From an uncultured Clostridia bacterium (GTDB lineage: Bacteria; Bacillota; Clostridia; Oscillospirales; Butyricicoccaceae): a stretch of 44,035 nt of DNA. Below, one piece after another: positions 12,821-21,594 of the stretch. The stretch lies in assembly GCA_944375715.1 (NCBI GenBank), contig CALWAP010000014.1, positions 1 to 44,035 on the forward strand. The letters run 5' to 3'. Below the pieces are notes generated by a model. That model was given only the letters and a program-made list of their open reading frames with translations, made no database searches and was not told the origin of the DNA. The stretch's first letter is position 1, and each line of letters starts with the position of its first letter. The position numbers and the translations under genes were made by a program.

Positions 12821-14242
12821 ATGGAACGTTTTTTCAAGGTTCGGGAAAACGGCTCTACCGTCAAAACCGAGATATTCGCCGGTCTTTCGACTTTTATGAC
12901 AATGGCTTACATTGTCGCGCTGAACCCGAATCTGCTGACGGGCTTTGCAACGGGAACGCCGTTATGGAATGCCGTGTTTATGGCCACTGTTCTGTCTTCT
13001 GCCATCGGCACATTTGTAATGGCTTTTGCCGCCAATAAGCCCTTTGCCATGGCGCCGGGCATGGGGCTCAACAGCTTTTATGCCGCTGTCGTCGCCAATA
13101 TCTCCGTTATAGCAGGCGGAATAAGTACAGAGCAGTCATTTAACGCCGCTCAGTGCATAATCCTTCTGGAGGGCATCATTTTTCTTGTCCTCACATTTAT
13201 GAATGTCAGGGAAAAGATTGTTGAGGCAATTCCTTACGGGGTAAGGATGGGTATTTCTCCCGCCATAGGCCTTATGCTGCTCAATGTTGGTCTGGGTTCC
13301 AACGCCGGAGTTTATTCCGAAACAGGCGGGCCTTTCTATATGCTGGGTACTTTTTTTGCCAATTTGACCCCTTCCATAAGCAAGACACAGATGGGTTCGG
13401 GCTATTCAACAATGATACTTTATGTGCTGACAACATTTATTGGCCTTTTCCTTATAGTTACCCTGGTTCACAAGAAGGTAAAGGGATCTGTGCTTATAGG
13501 TATGCTCGGCGCTTCGGTGGTATATTGGATAGGTTGCTTTATGCAGGGCACCAATCCTTTTGCCTCGTTGTCCACGGCGTCGTGGGCGCCTCCTGTGTCC
13601 GATATGCTTGATACGACCTTTCTGCATTTTGATTTCAAAACGCTTCTGTTCATCGGCTGGCCGACGGTTGTCATGCTTATCGTTACTTTCTGCATGATAG
13701 ACATGTTCGACACGATAGGCACGCTGGTCGGAACGGCCACCAGGGCCGGGATGGTCGATGAAAAGGGCCGCATGCCCAATATGAAACAGGCTCTGTTTGC
13801 CGATGCCGTTGGTACTGTTGCCGGCGCATGCACGGGAACCTCCACGGTCACGACCTTTATCGAGTCGGCAGCAGGGGTGGAAGAAGGTGGCAGGACAGGC
13901 CTTACCGCCTTTACGACGGCCGTACTTTTCCTGGCATGTATGTTTATAGCCCCCATAGCTGCACTTGTACCCGCTCCCGCAACGTCGGCTGCGCTTATTT
14001 ATGTCGGTGTTCTGATGCTCAGCGGGCTTAAAAACATAAACTTTGACGATATCACGCAAATGCTTCCCGTCGCCCTTATGCTTATTTTCATGCCGATAAC
14101 CGGTTCCATCGGTCACGGTATAGGCATAGCCCTTATTTCCTACACCGCTGTAATGTTCCTCTGCGGCAGGAAAAAAGAGGTATCAGGTTTGACGCTGGTG
14201 CTTTCAATTTTGTTTGTCCTTAAATTTTTCCTTGTGGTTTAA
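12821..14242 (+). CDS. NCS2-family purine permease, AzgA/PbuG type
   Basis: A 473-residue integral membrane transporter for hypoxanthine, guanine or adenine, driven by proton symport. Signatures of the AzgA-like branch are FAGLSTFMTMAYIVALNP at the N-terminus, FAMAPGMGLNSFYAA (the conserved NPF-like binding loop region), DMFDTIGTLVGTA, and GTSTVTTFIESAAGVEEGGRTGL. About 12-14 hydrophobic helices are present. The start at 12821 lies 7 bases after GAGAGGAAG; an earlier ORF start at 12737 adds a tail not seen in the family. The exact substrate cannot be told. No operon partner: terminators stand on both sides. Confidence 0.93.
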   Translation: MERFFKVRENGSTVKTEIFAGLSTFMTMAYIVALNPNLLTGFATGTPLWNAVFMATVLSSAIGTFVMAFAANKPFAMAPGMGLNSFYAAVVANISVIAGGISTEQSFNAAQCIILLEGIIFLVLTFMNVREKIVEAIPYGVRMGISPAIGLMLLNVGLGSNAGVYSETGGPFYMLGTFFANLTPSISKTQMGSGYSTMILYVLTTFIGLFLIVTLVHKKVKGSVLIGMLGASVVYWIGCFMQGTNPFASLSTASWAPPVSDMLDTTFLHFDFKTLLFIGWPTVVMLIVTFCMIDMFDTIGTLVGTATRAGMVDEKGRMPNMKQALFADAVGTVAGACTGTSTVTTFIESAAGVEEGGRTGLTAFTTAVLFLACMFIAPIAALVPAPATSAALIYVGVLMLSGLKNINFDDITQMLPVALMLIFMPITGSIGHGIGIALISYTAVMFLCGRKKEVSGLTLVLSILFVLKFFLVV

Positions 14243-14246
14243 TATA

Positions 14247-14275
14247 AAGGCCCCGAAGCTTGACTTCGGGGCCTT
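14247..14275. terminator. Bidirectional terminator
   Basis: A 12-bp GC-rich stem AAGGCCCCGAAG/CTTCGGGGCCTT (14247-14258 with 14264-14275) between converging genes. Confidence 0.92.
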
Positions 14276-14298
14276 TTGTTTTTTTAATGAAGCAGGGT

Positions 14299-15168
14299 TT
14301 AGAATGATTCGCTGTTGTTCCAAAAGCCCAGCAGCCTGAAAAAGGCAAGCTCCTGTTCCATCTGGTAAAGAGCTGTTTTGGTTTCAAGGGTTGAAAAATC
14401 CCCAGACAGATCGATAAAGACAAGGTTATCAGGATGCTCCAGGCCGGCTGTGGAGCGGCGCAGGCGCATATGCTCAATATTGAGCTTGGCTTCAGAAAGC
14501 ATGGAAAGGGTCTGCACCATTGAACCGTAGGTATTGTCTACAGCAAAAGCCAGGGTCATTATATTGTCGCCCTTAGCATATATAAGTGATTTGGAAAGCT
14601 CAAAAAGCATAGCGCCGTTTTTGGAGCGGGTTATGGAGTTGACAAAAAGACAAGTGTTGTAAAAGGACAGATAAATGCTGTCGGCATCGTATATGCTCTG
14701 ACAGGCGACTATCGCTCTGTCGGCATCGCCTTTTATTACGCAGTCAAGGGCGCCTTGAAGTGAATGACATGGAGTGACTTCATAATCCAAAGACATGGCA
14801 GCGTCTACGGCAATAAGCTCCGGAGCTACTGTTTTGGCATTTTCAGGCAGAGGTTCAGTTGAAAGGAAAGGCTCGTGGGCCAGGGTAATGCCGTCCTTAT
14901 TCTTTAAAAGATAGCGGTACTGTTGGCTGCGGCTCATTCTGGTCAAAGAAGCCCAAAGTGAATTTGCCTTGAGGGAAAGCTCTGGCGGGAACTGAGCTAC
15001 TATGCCTTTGATGTAATCTATCTCGTGCTGTTTGTCATAGATGTCTAAACCCAACTCGAGCTTGCTTTCGACAAGAGGGGAGGAAAGGAACATTCTTTTT
15101 TCGAAAGCCTCTTTGAGTGTTTCGTCAAAATTGCTCGTTATATGTCTTAAAAGCTCGAATTGGTTCAT
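14299..15168 (-). CDS. PheA-like protein: chorismate mutase-like and ACT domains
   Basis: The N-terminal ~85 residues look like an AroQ chorismate mutase (FEKRMFLSSPLVESKLELGL, then DIYDKQHEIDYIK). The C-terminal ~85 residues look like a PheA ACT regulatory domain (FAVDNTYGSMVQTLSMLSE, ending FFRLLGFWNN). The stretch between (~100-190) resembles half of a prephenate dehydratase lobe (SLQGALDCVIKGDADRAIV), but the N-terminal dehydratase half and the PIENS-type motif are missing. The family glycine-rich start GPxGT is not seen. At 289 residues it is about 80-90 shorter than bifunctional PheA. It may be a mutase with a regulatory role, or a degenerate paralogue. The ribosome site AAAGGTGAT precedes the ATG; it has its own promoter and terminator. 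Confidence 0.6.
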   Translation of the reverse strand: MNQFELLRHITSNFDETLKEAFEKRMFLSSPLVESKLELGLDIYDKQHEIDYIKGIVAQFPPELSLKANSLWASLTRMSRSQQYRYLLKNKDGITLAHEPFLSTEPLPENAKTVAPELIAVDAAMSLDYEVTPCHSLQGALDCVIKGDADRAIVACQSIYDADSIYLSFYNTCLFVNSITRSKNGAMLFELSKSLIYAKGDNIMTLAFAVDNTYGSMVQTLSMLSEAKLNIEHMRLRRSTAGLEHPDNLVFIDLSGDFSTLETKTALYQMEQELAFFRLLGFWNNSESF

Positions 15169-15221
15169 AAGATCACCTTTTGTCCTTTTGCTGAAATACG
15201 TCCTTTTGCATTTATAATAAT

Positions 15222-15251
15222 ATGATAGCCCAGGTATTAAAATCTTGTCAA
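15222..15251 (-). promoter_or_regulatory. Promoter of the PheA-like gene
   Basis: On the minus strand TTGACA (15251-15246), 18-bp spacer, TATCAT (15227-15222), 53 bases before the start codon. Confidence 0.6.
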
Positions 15252-15355
15252 TTCATGTAATTTACAAAAAAAGCAACTTCATGGGCGTAAAGATAGGGCA
15301 AAAGATTTCGGCAATATTGCAGTTAATACAAAAGAGAAACAGGCATTGTTGCAAT

Positions 15356-15384
15356 TTACAAAAAGATGTGCCCGTGATATAATT
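15356..15384 (+). promoter_or_regulatory. Promoter of the threonine aldolase gene
   Basis: TTTACA (15356-15361), 17-bp spacer, TATAAT (15379-15384), 55 bases before the ATG at 15440. Confidence 0.65.
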
Positions 15385-15439
15385 TTGTTGTGTAATGCGT
15401 TTTGACCGTTATAGAAATTATGCCTGCGGAGGGAAAAAC

Positions 15440-16462
15440 ATGAAGTATATCGATTTCAGAAGCGATACTGTCACCCAGCCTACTGACGAAATGAGAGCAG
15501 CCATGGCCTCGGCCGAGGTCGGCGACGATGTTTATGAGGATGATCCCACTACAAACGCGCTGGAAAAGCTGGCAGCTGAGATGCTGGGGAAGGAAAAGGC
15601 CATGTTCATTTCTTCCGGCACCATGGGAAACCAGCTGGCCATCATGGGCCAGACAAAAAAGGGCGATGAGATCATAGTCAGCGCCGACAGCCATATTATG
15701 ACGAGCGAAGCGGGGGCCACGGCGTTGCTTTCGGGTGCCAATATGTGTGCGCTTCATTTTGACAAAACCATACCCGACCCCGATATGATAGAGAAGGCCA
15801 TAAGGGGAAAGAATGTCCATTATCCCGACACATCCCTTATCTGCTTGGAAAACGCCCTGGCAAACGGCATGGTCGTCAGTGCCGAAAGGATGGCAGAGAT
15901 ATATGCGGTGGCGAAGAGGCACAATATCCCCGTGCATCTGGACGGTGCGAGGCTTTTCAACGCTGCGGTTTCACTGAATGTGCCCGTGACCGAGCTTACA
16001 AAGAGCTGCGATACCGTGACATGCTGCTTGTCGAAAGGTCTGTGCGCGCCAATAGGCGCGGTTTTGGCCGGCACCGAGGAGTTTGTCAGAGCGGCCAGGC
16101 GCAACCGAAAGATATTGGGCGGTGGCACAAGGCAGAGCGGTATATTGGCTGCGGCCGGTATAATAGCCTTGGAAAAAATGACAAAAAGGCTTCATGTTGA
16201 CCATGAAAATGCCCGGTATCTTGCCCACAAACTTAATGAAATCGAGTATATCCACTGTGACGAAAGCGCCGTGCAGGTCAATATAGTATTCTGCACGATA
16301 GACAAGCCGCGGGAGCTGCTGGATGCCATGCCTGATAAACTGCTGAAGAAGGGAATAAAGGTTGGCGGGTATGACGACGGAAAAATAAGGTTCCTGACAA
16401 ATAACGATATTACGAGGGAGCATATTGATTTTCTTGTTGAAGAGATACAAAAATGTTTTTAA
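15440..16462 (+). CDS. ltaE: Low-specificity L-threonine aldolase
   Basis: A 340-residue PLP enzyme of the aspartate aminotransferase fold that splits L-threonine or allo-threonine to glycine and acetaldehyde in the cytoplasm. It opens with the family pattern IDFRSDTVTQPTDEMRAAM and GDDVYEDDPTTNALE. FISSGTMGNQLAIM is part of the cofactor pocket, PVHLDGARLFNAA holds the Asp and Arg contacts, and CCLSKGL contains the Schiff-base Lys199. Start at 15440 follows GGAGGG; the ATG at 15395 lacks a site and adds non-family residues. Length is normal. It appears monocistronic. Confidence 0.95.
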   Translation: MKYIDFRSDTVTQPTDEMRAAMASAEVGDDVYEDDPTTNALEKLAAEMLGKEKAMFISSGTMGNQLAIMGQTKKGDEIIVSADSHIMTSEAGATALLSGANMCALHFDKTIPDPDMIEKAIRGKNVHYPDTSLICLENALANGMVVSAERMAEIYAVAKRHNIPVHLDGARLFNAAVSLNVPVTELTKSCDTVTCCLSKGLCAPIGAVLAGTEEFVRAARRNRKILGGGTRQSGILAAAGIIALEKMTKRLHVDHENARYLAHKLNEIEYIHCDESAVQVNIVFCTIDKPRELLDAMPDKLLKKGIKVGGYDDGKIRFLTNNDITREHIDFLVEEIQKCF

Positions 16463-16567
16463 AAACTCGTGAATGATAGACAAATAACTTGGTCTGTGGT
16501 ACTCTTTAAAGTAAAGTGTCGGAGGATTAATTCTGACGGCAAAACCAAATAAATCGGAGTGAAATAA

Positions 16568-16825
16568 ATGACAAGATCCTTTACAACCAGCGGTATTTGT
16601 ACGCCGGCTTTTGAACTGACCGTGGAAAACGGAATACTGACAAATATCAATATTCCCAGAAGGGGCTGCGACGGCAACCTTAAGGGGATCACAAACCTTA
16701 TAACCGGCATGAAAGCCGAAGACATAATCAAATGCCTTGACGGAGTTACATGCGGGGGAAGGGGGACATCCTGCCCCGATCAGATAGCCAAAGCCCTAAA
16801 AACCATGCTGGCCGAGGCCGAATAA
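16568..16825 (+). CDS. TSCPD domain-containing protein
   Basis: An 85-residue protein made of one TSCPD domain, named for the motif seen here as GTSCPDQIAKAL near the C-terminus. The N-terminal half (SFTTSGICTPAFELTVENG) and the central GCDGNLKGITNLI are also typical. The domain occurs at the C-terminus of some class II ribonucleotide reductases (NrdJ) and as free small proteins such as this one; its four cysteines suggest metal binding, but the role is unproven. Ribosome site CGGAG lies 9 bases upstream. It is 28 bases before asnS and heads a run of same-strand genes. Confidence 0.88.
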   Translation: MTRSFTTSGICTPAFELTVENGILTNINIPRRGCDGNLKGITNLITGMKAEDIIKCLDGVTCGGRGTSCPDQIAKALKTMLAEAE

Positions 16826-16853
16826 GAAATAAGAAAGCGAAGGTGAAAGGAAA

Positions 16854-18239
16854 ATGGAAACTGTAAGACAGATACTGCATGCCCCCGAAGAGGCATTGGG
16901 CAAGAAGATGAAAATAAGCGGTTGGGTCAGGACTGCAAGGGATGTTAAGGCCTGCGCTTTCATTGAACTCAATGACGGTTCGGTGGTAAAGAATCTGCAG
17001 ATCGTCGTACCGTCCGAAAGTCCCTTTTACCAGCTGGCCGCTTCGCTGAGCGTCGGCACGGCTGTAACGGTAAAGGGCATGATAACGGCTTCGCCCAACG
17101 CCAATCAGCCGGTGGAGCTGACTGCCGAGGAGGTAGTTATTGAGGGAGAATGCCCCTCCGACTATCCTCTTCAGAAAAAGCGTCATACCCTTGAGTATCT
17201 GCGCACCATACAGCATTTAAGGCCCAGGACAAATACCTTCAACGCTGTTTTCAGGATAAGGAGCGAGGCGGCGTTTGCCATCCACAGCTTTTTTAACCAG
17301 AGGGGATTTGTCTATGCCCATACGCCGATAATCACCTCCAGCGATGCCGAGGGTGCCGGGGCCATGTTTAGGGCCACGACTTTGGATATGGCCAATGTGC
17401 CTATGAAAGACGGAGAGGTGGATTACAGCAAAGACTTTTTCGGCACCAGCACCAACCTTACCGTTTCGGGACAGCTGGAGGCTGAGGTGTTTGCTCTGGC
17501 TTTCGGAAAGACATATACTTTCGGCCCCACCTTCAGGGCTGAACGTTCAAACACGACGCGCCACGCTGCTGAGTTTTGGATGATTGAGCCAGAGGTGGCT
17601 TTCTGCGACCTTCAGGGAGATGCTGATCTGGCCGAGGCGATGACAAAATATATAATCAGGCATGTTCTGCGCACCTGCCCCGACGAAATGGAGTTCTTAA
17701 ACAAGTTTGTCGACAAGGGGCTTATTCAGCGTCTGACAAAGATAGCCGAGGAGGAGAGCTTCGGCAGGATAGATTATACCGATGCTATAACTCTTTTGGA
17801 AAAGAACAAGGATAATTTCGAGTTTCCGGTTTTCTGGGGCTGCGACATCCAGACCGAGCACGAAAGGTATCTTTCGGAAAAGGTGTTCGGGAAGCCTGTT
17901 TTTGTCTTTAACTATCCTAAGGAGATCAAGGCTTACTATATGCGTCTTAATGATGACCAGAAGACTGTGGCGGCCATGGATATGCTGGTGCCCGGCATAG
18001 GAGAGCTGATAGGCGGCAGCCAGAGAGAGGAAAGGCTGGATGTTCTGGAAAAACGCATGAAAGAGTGTGGACTTAAGGCGGAGGATTATGATTGGTATAT
18101 GGAGCTGAGAAAGTTCGGAGGAGTCGTCCATTCGGGCTTTGGTATTGGCTTTGAGCGTCTTATCATGTATCTTACCGGCATGGGAAATATAAGGGATGTA
18201 CTGCCATTCCCCAGAACGGTCGGCAACATCAGCATATAG
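16854..18239 (+). CDS. asnS: Asparaginyl-tRNA synthetase
   Basis: A 461-residue class IIb aminoacyl-tRNA synthetase that charges tRNA-Asn. An OB-fold anticodon-binding domain (residues ~15-100, [20 protein letters not shown]) precedes the catalytic core. Motif 2 is [20 protein letters not shown] and motif 3 is [15 protein letters not shown]. The sequence [15 protein letters not shown] and the [11 protein letters not shown] segment separate it from AspS. Ribosome site GAAAGGAAA. No T-box leader can be seen in the ~100 bases upstream of the TSCPD gene, so it is probably expressed from that operon promoter without tRNA sensing. Confidence 0.97.
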   Translation: METVRQILHAPEEALGKKMKISGWVRTARDVKACAFIELNDGSVVKNLQIVVPSESPFYQLAASLSVGTAVTVKGMITASPNANQPVELTAEEVVIEGECPSDYPLQKKRHTLEYLRTIQHLRPRTNTFNAVFRIRSEAAFAIHSFFNQRGFVYAHTPIITSSDAEGAGAMFRATTLDMANVPMKDGEVDYSKDFFGTSTNLTVSGQLEAEVFALAFGKTYTFGPTFRAERSNTTRHAAEFWMIEPEVAFCDLQGDADLAEAMTKYIIRHVLRTCPDEMEFLNKFVDKGLIQRLTKIAEEESFGRIDYTDAITLLEKNKDNFEFPVFWGCDIQTEHERYLSEKVFGKPVFVFNYPKEIKAYYMRLNDDQKTVAAMDMLVPGIGELIGGSQREERLDVLEKRMKECGLKAEDYDWYMELRKFGGVVHSGFGIGFERLIMYLTGMGNIRDVLPFPRTVGNISI

Positions 18240-18274
18240 AACATATAAATTATACTTGCGAAAAGAGAATAAAA

Positions 18275-18895
18275 ATGCAGCATAGCAAGATCCAATATTT
18301 TACGCGTTTTTGCATCATTCTGACCATTGAGGCCATCGTCTGTTTTACGCCGTTGGGCTCTTTGCCTGCCATAGGCCCGATAGTGGCTACCCTGGGTATG
18401 TTGCCTGTCATAATAGCGGCCCATACCATGGGCCTGCGCGCAGGAGCGGCCATGGGCTTTTTTGCGGGGCTTTTCAGTTTCTGTGTATGGACTTTTATGC
18501 CTCCAAACCCGCTTTCGGCGTTTGTGTTTACGCCGTTTGTCGAGGTAGCAGGCATTTCTGGAGGATTCAGAAGTCTTCTTATATGCTTTGTGCCGAGGGT
18601 CCTTGTTGGAGTGGTTGCCTGGGTGGTTTATAAGCTGACCTATAAGAGCTTTATTGGTGACAAAGTGGCTTACGCGCTTTCAGGATTTTTGGGAAGCATG
18701 GCAAATACCATATTTGTCATGGGAGGCATATATCTGTTTTTTGGCAGGGCTTACGCCTCGGCTCTTGGAATAGGATATAAGCTTCTTTTAGGGCTTATTG
18801 GTACGACCGTGCTGACTTCCGGTATACCTGAGGCTGTGTTGGGTGCTGTGGTGGGGCTTTTTGTATCAAGGCCCCTTAACAAATATTTTCAGTGA
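18275..18895 (+). CDS. ECF transporter S component, probably for pantothenate
   Basis: A 206-residue protein with about six hydrophobic helices. The N-terminal part (ILTIEAIVCFTPLGSLPAIG, and further on HTMGLRAGAAMGFFAGLFSF) is the pattern of energy-coupling-factor substrate-capture subunits. These rely on a separate EcfAAT module, not in this window, for ATP hydrolysis. It sits 10 bases before a type II pantothenate kinase gene, which makes pantothenate the most likely substrate; this is inference from context, since S components are too divergent to assign by eye. It lies 35 bases after asnS, in the same direction. Confidence 0.8.
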   Translation: MQHSKIQYFTRFCIILTIEAIVCFTPLGSLPAIGPIVATLGMLPVIIAAHTMGLRAGAAMGFFAGLFSFCVWTFMPPNPLSAFVFTPFVEVAGISGGFRSLLICFVPRVLVGVVAWVVYKLTYKSFIGDKVAYALSGFLGSMANTIFVMGGIYLFFGRAYASALGIGYKLLLGLIGTTVLTSGIPEAVLGAVVGLFVSRPLNKYFQ

Positions 18896-18905
18896 GTGAG
18901 GCTTT

Positions 18906-19715
18906 ATGATTATTGGCATCGATATCGGCGGCAGTACCACAAAGATAGTAGGACTTGAAAACGGGGAACCTGTATCGCCATTAATGGTCAGGGCAAGCGA
19001 TCCGAGAACTTCGGCTTACGGAGCCTTTGGCAAGTACCTGACCGAGAATAAAAAAGAGCTTTGCGATATCGAGAAAGTCATGGTGACCGGCGTAGGAGCC
19101 TCTTTTCTGACCAAGCCGATATATGGTATTGAGACCGTTAAGGTGAGTGAGATCACAGCAGTCGGCCTGGGCGGCAGGTATCTTTCTGGCCTTGATAAGG
19201 CAGTGGTTGTGAGTATGGGAACGGGTACCGCTGTCATTGGAGTTGAGGGTGATAGCATTGCCCATATAGGTGGCACCGGAGTCGGAGGCGGCACAATAGT
19301 TGGTCTTTGTGAAAAGCTGATAGGGGTACGCAGTATAGAGAATATACTTGATCTGGCGTCACGCGGCGATATCTCGAAGGTGGATCTTACAATTGGTGAT
19401 ATTTCCAGCGAAGATATTTCCAATATGAATGGCAGTGTTACGGCATCCAATTTCGGCAAGGTATCCGATATGGCGTCGGCTTCAGATCTGGCGTTGGGCG
19501 TTATAAATATGGTGTTTCAGACAATTGGCATAGTCGCTTATCTGGCGGGCAGGGAAAAGGGTATGACCCGTATCGTACTCACGGGAAATCTTTCCAAGAT
19601 CCCCATTGCAAAGAGCGTTTTCGGGGATATAGGGAGGCTTTACAATGTGGATTTCCTAATTCCGGACAACTCGGATTTTGCCACCGCGATAGGCGCTGCA
19701 ATATACGGAAAATAA
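18906..19715 (+). CDS. coaW: Type II pantothenate kinase
   Basis: A 269-residue kinase of the actin-like ATPase fold that phosphorylates pantothenate in the first step of coenzyme A synthesis. The phosphate-binding motif IGIDIGGSTTKI begins at residue 2; SMGTGTAVIGVEGDSIAHIGGTGVGGGT matches the bacterial CoaW/eukaryotic PanK family rather than CoaA or CoaX (given here in two parts: SMGTGTAVIG and IGGTGVGGGT). VLTGNLS near residue 227 is the second nucleotide-contact loop. Type II kinases escape CoA feedback inhibition. It overlaps functionally with the adjacent S component, suggesting an uptake-and-activation module for vitamin B5. Confidence 0.92.
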   Translation: MIIGIDIGGSTTKIVGLENGEPVSPLMVRASDPRTSAYGAFGKYLTENKKELCDIEKVMVTGVGASFLTKPIYGIETVKVSEITAVGLGGRYLSGLDKAVVVSMGTGTAVIGVEGDSIAHIGGTGVGGGTIVGLCEKLIGVRSIENILDLASRGDISKVDLTIGDISSEDISNMNGSVTASNFGKVSDMASASDLALGVINMVFQTIGIVAYLAGREKGMTRIVLTGNLSKIPIAKSVFGDIGRLYNVDFLIPDNSDFATAIGAAIYGK

Positions 19716-19730
19716 GAAGGAGAGAGAGTT

Positions 19731-21005
19731 ATGGATGTTCGTACTGCAAGCAGGGAAGAGCTTTTGGCTCTTAAAGAAGAACTGACGGCCCGCTATGAGG
19801 AGTGCTGCGCCAAGAATCTCAAGCTGGACATGTCCAGAGGCAAGCCCGGGGCCGATCAGCTGAACCTCAGCGAAGGTATTCTGACGGCGCTTTCCAAAAA
19901 TGAGGACGCCATATTTGAAGGAACCGATCTGCGAAATTATGGCGGACTTGACGGTATCCCCGCCTGTAAGGCGCTGTTTGCTGAAGTTCTTGGCCTTAAG
20001 CCCGAGAATATACTTATAGGCGGCAATGCCAGCCTTACAATGATGTATGACAATATCATGCGCCTTTGGGTCTTTGGGGACTGCAACGGGAATACGCCTT
20101 GGAGCAAGCTTGATAAGGTAAAGTTCCTTTGTCCCGTTCCCGGTTATGACAGGCACTTTGCCATTTGTCAGCAGCTGGGAATTGAAATGATAAATATTCC
20201 CATGCATGATGATGGTCCTGATATGGATATGATTGAGAAGCTGGTTTCTGAGGATGCTTCGATAAAGGGAATTTGGTGCGTGCCCAAGTACTCCAACCCG
20301 ACGGGTGCCGTTTATTCAGATGAGGTCGTCAGAAGGTTTGCCGCTTTGAAGCCCGCCGCTGCCGACTTTAAAATCATGTGGGATAACGCCTACTGTGTGC
20401 ACCATCTTACCGATGATAAGATCCAGATACCCAATATATTTGAGCTTGCCAAGGAATACGGCAATGAGGATATGATTTTCCAGTTTGCTTCTACTTCCAA
20501 GATCACATATCCTGGAGCTGGTGTTGCCTGCCTGAGCGCATCGGTTAAGAATATCGCCTGGGTGAAGAATATACTTAAAGTCCAGGCCATCGGTCCTGAT
20601 AAGCTCAACCAGGCCAGGCATGTGGTATTTTTTAAGAATGCCGCTGGTATAGCTGCACATATGGAAAAGCACAGGGCTATTTTGGCTCCCAAGTTCCAGA
20701 TGGTACTTGACATGCTGGAGAAGAACCTTGGCGGAACAGGAGCGGGATCTTGGTTATCTCCCAAAGGCGGTTATTTTATAAGCTTTGATTCTTTCCCCGG
20801 CTGCGCCTCGAGAATATATGAGCTGTGCAAGAATGCCGGAGTTGTCATAACCGATGCTGGCGCTACATATCCCTACGGAAAGGACCCCGAGGACAAAAAC
20901 CTCAGAATAGCGCCTTCCTATCCTCCTGTGGAGGAGCTTAAGGCTGCGATGGAGGTTTTCTGCGTATGTGCTCATCTGGCGGCTGTTGAGAAGCTGCTTG
21001 GTTGA
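19731..21005 (+). CDS. PLP-dependent aminotransferase, aspartate type Ic
   Basis: A 424-residue fold-type I aminotransferase. The opening LDMSRGKPGADQLNLSEGIL and YGGLDGIPACKALFAEVLGL are typical of the Ic subgroup of aspartate aminotransferases, also annotated as aminotransferase class I/II-fold enzymes. WCVPKYSNPTGAVYS is the substrate-loop Asn-Pro region, IMWDNAYCVHHL holds the cofactor Asp, and FASTSKITYPGAG carries the Schiff-base Lys257. ENLRIAPSYPP-like sequence (KNLRIAPSYPPVEEL) has the carboxylate-binding Arg. Likely reaction: aspartate plus 2-oxoglutarate to oxaloacetate plus glutamate. Start follows AAGGAGAGAG. It is last in the run from 16568 and precedes a terminator. Confidence 0.92.
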   Translation: MDVRTASREELLALKEELTARYEECCAKNLKLDMSRGKPGADQLNLSEGILTALSKNEDAIFEGTDLRNYGGLDGIPACKALFAEVLGLKPENILIGGNASLTMMYDNIMRLWVFGDCNGNTPWSKLDKVKFLCPVPGYDRHFAICQQLGIEMINIPMHDDGPDMDMIEKLVSEDASIKGIWCVPKYSNPTGAVYSDEVVRRFAALKPAAADFKIMWDNAYCVHHLTDDKIQIPNIFELAKEYGNEDMIFQFASTSKITYPGAGVACLSASVKNIAWVKNILKVQAIGPDKLNQARHVVFFKNAAGIAAHMEKHRAILAPKFQMVLDMLEKNLGGTGAGSWLSPKGGYFISFDSFPGCASRIYELCKNAGVVITDAGATYPYGKDPEDKNLRIAPSYPPVEELKAAMEVFCVCAHLAAVEKLLG

Positions 21006-21038
21006 TCCAAAGTTTGCAAATATATAAAGATTTTCTGA

Positions 21039-21081
21039 AAACACGGTATGCATTGTTTATAAAATGTATGCCGTGTTTTTT
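21039..21081 (+). terminator. Terminator after the aminotransferase gene
   Basis: A 16-bp stem with two wobble pairs (21039-21054 with 21063-21078), 8-nt loop, then T residues. Confidence 0.85.
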
Positions 21082-21171
21082 GTCAGTGTTATAGAAAATG
21101 AATGATTATTAAAGAAAATATCATAATATTATAAAAGGATATTTGTGTGTTTCGGCAAAAAAGACATAATA

Positions 21172-21188
21172 TGTCGAATTATGTCGAT
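21172..21188 (+). promoter_or_regulatory. Tandem Spo0A-type boxes
   Basis: TGTCGAA (21172-21178) matches the 0A-box consensus, and TGTCGAT (21182-21188) follows exactly 10 bases later, the spacing at which Spo0A dimers bind. Box two ends 9 bases before a TTTACA -35 hexamer, a position suitable for activation. Binding is inferred from motif and spacing only. Confidence 0.5.
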
Positions 21189-21197
21189 AAATTTATG

Positions 21198-21226
21198 TTT
21201 ACAAACAGCTCAAAACAATGCAAAAT
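21198..21226 (+). promoter_or_regulatory. Possible promoter of the DUF6514 gene
   Basis: TTTACA (21198-21203), 17-bp spacer, CAAAAT (21221-21226). The weak -10 is consistent with a promoter needing an activator. Confidence 0.4.
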
Positions 21227-21254
21227 ATATTACGCAGGAGGGGGAGGAAGGGCG

Positions 21255-21542
21255 ATGACCGAATGCACTATATGCTGCACAAACAAAGCTGTTGATGAAA
21301 AGGGAGAAGAAATCGATATTTTATATGGCATCATATCCCGTACCGTGACTGTTGAAGGACTTAATTTTGAAACCTACGGCATAGCAGTTTGCTCTAAGGC
21401 TGAGAGCACTGTTGATTGGGCGGAGGTTTATGACATTTCGGCCGACAGGGAGGAAGTTGCGGCACTTGTCGAAACATTGTGCCGCTGTCAGGTGACAGCG
21501 CTGACGCTTTCGGATGTGGTTGCCGATTATATTGAAAAATAA
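21255..21542 (+). CDS. DUF6514 family protein, 95 aa
   Basis: The small protein [20 protein letters not shown]... contains [20 protein letters not shown] and [10 protein letters not shown], the pattern of short clostridial proteins grouped as DUF6514. No catalytic motif or membrane segment is present. Five cysteines occur, two of them adjacent near the N-terminus. The start at 21255 follows GGGGGAGGAAGG; the in-frame ATG at 21147 precedes the probable promoter elements and is unlikely. Tandem Spo0A-type boxes upstream suggest stationary-phase or sporulation control. The nrdR promoter starts inside its last codons, so nrdR is also expressed independently. Confidence 0.7.
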   Translation: MTECTICCTNKAVDEKGEEIDILYGIISRTVTVEGLNFETYGIAVCSKAESTVDWAEVYDISADREEVAALVETLCRCQVTALTLSDVVADYIEK

Positions 21543-21560
21543 ATCGCGGAATGATATAAT
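21532..21560 (+). promoter_or_regulatory. Promoter of nrdR
   Basis: TTGAAA (21532-21537), 17-bp spacer, TATAAT (21555-21560), 35 bases before the ATG at 21595. The -35 lies within the end of the DUF6514 gene. Confidence 0.7.
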
Positions 21561-21594
21561 TTCCTCAAACAAATCAAGTTCGGGGGAAAATGTT

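Noticed and set aside
13406-14116. 236-aa minus-strand ORF inside the purine permease gene
   Set aside because: Shadow of the plus-strand gene: Arg/His-rich composition, no ribosome site, no recognisable domain.
16463-16567. T-box leader controlling the TSCPD-asnS operon
   Set aside because: The gap is too short, has no T-box bulge sequence and no terminator/antiterminator pair.
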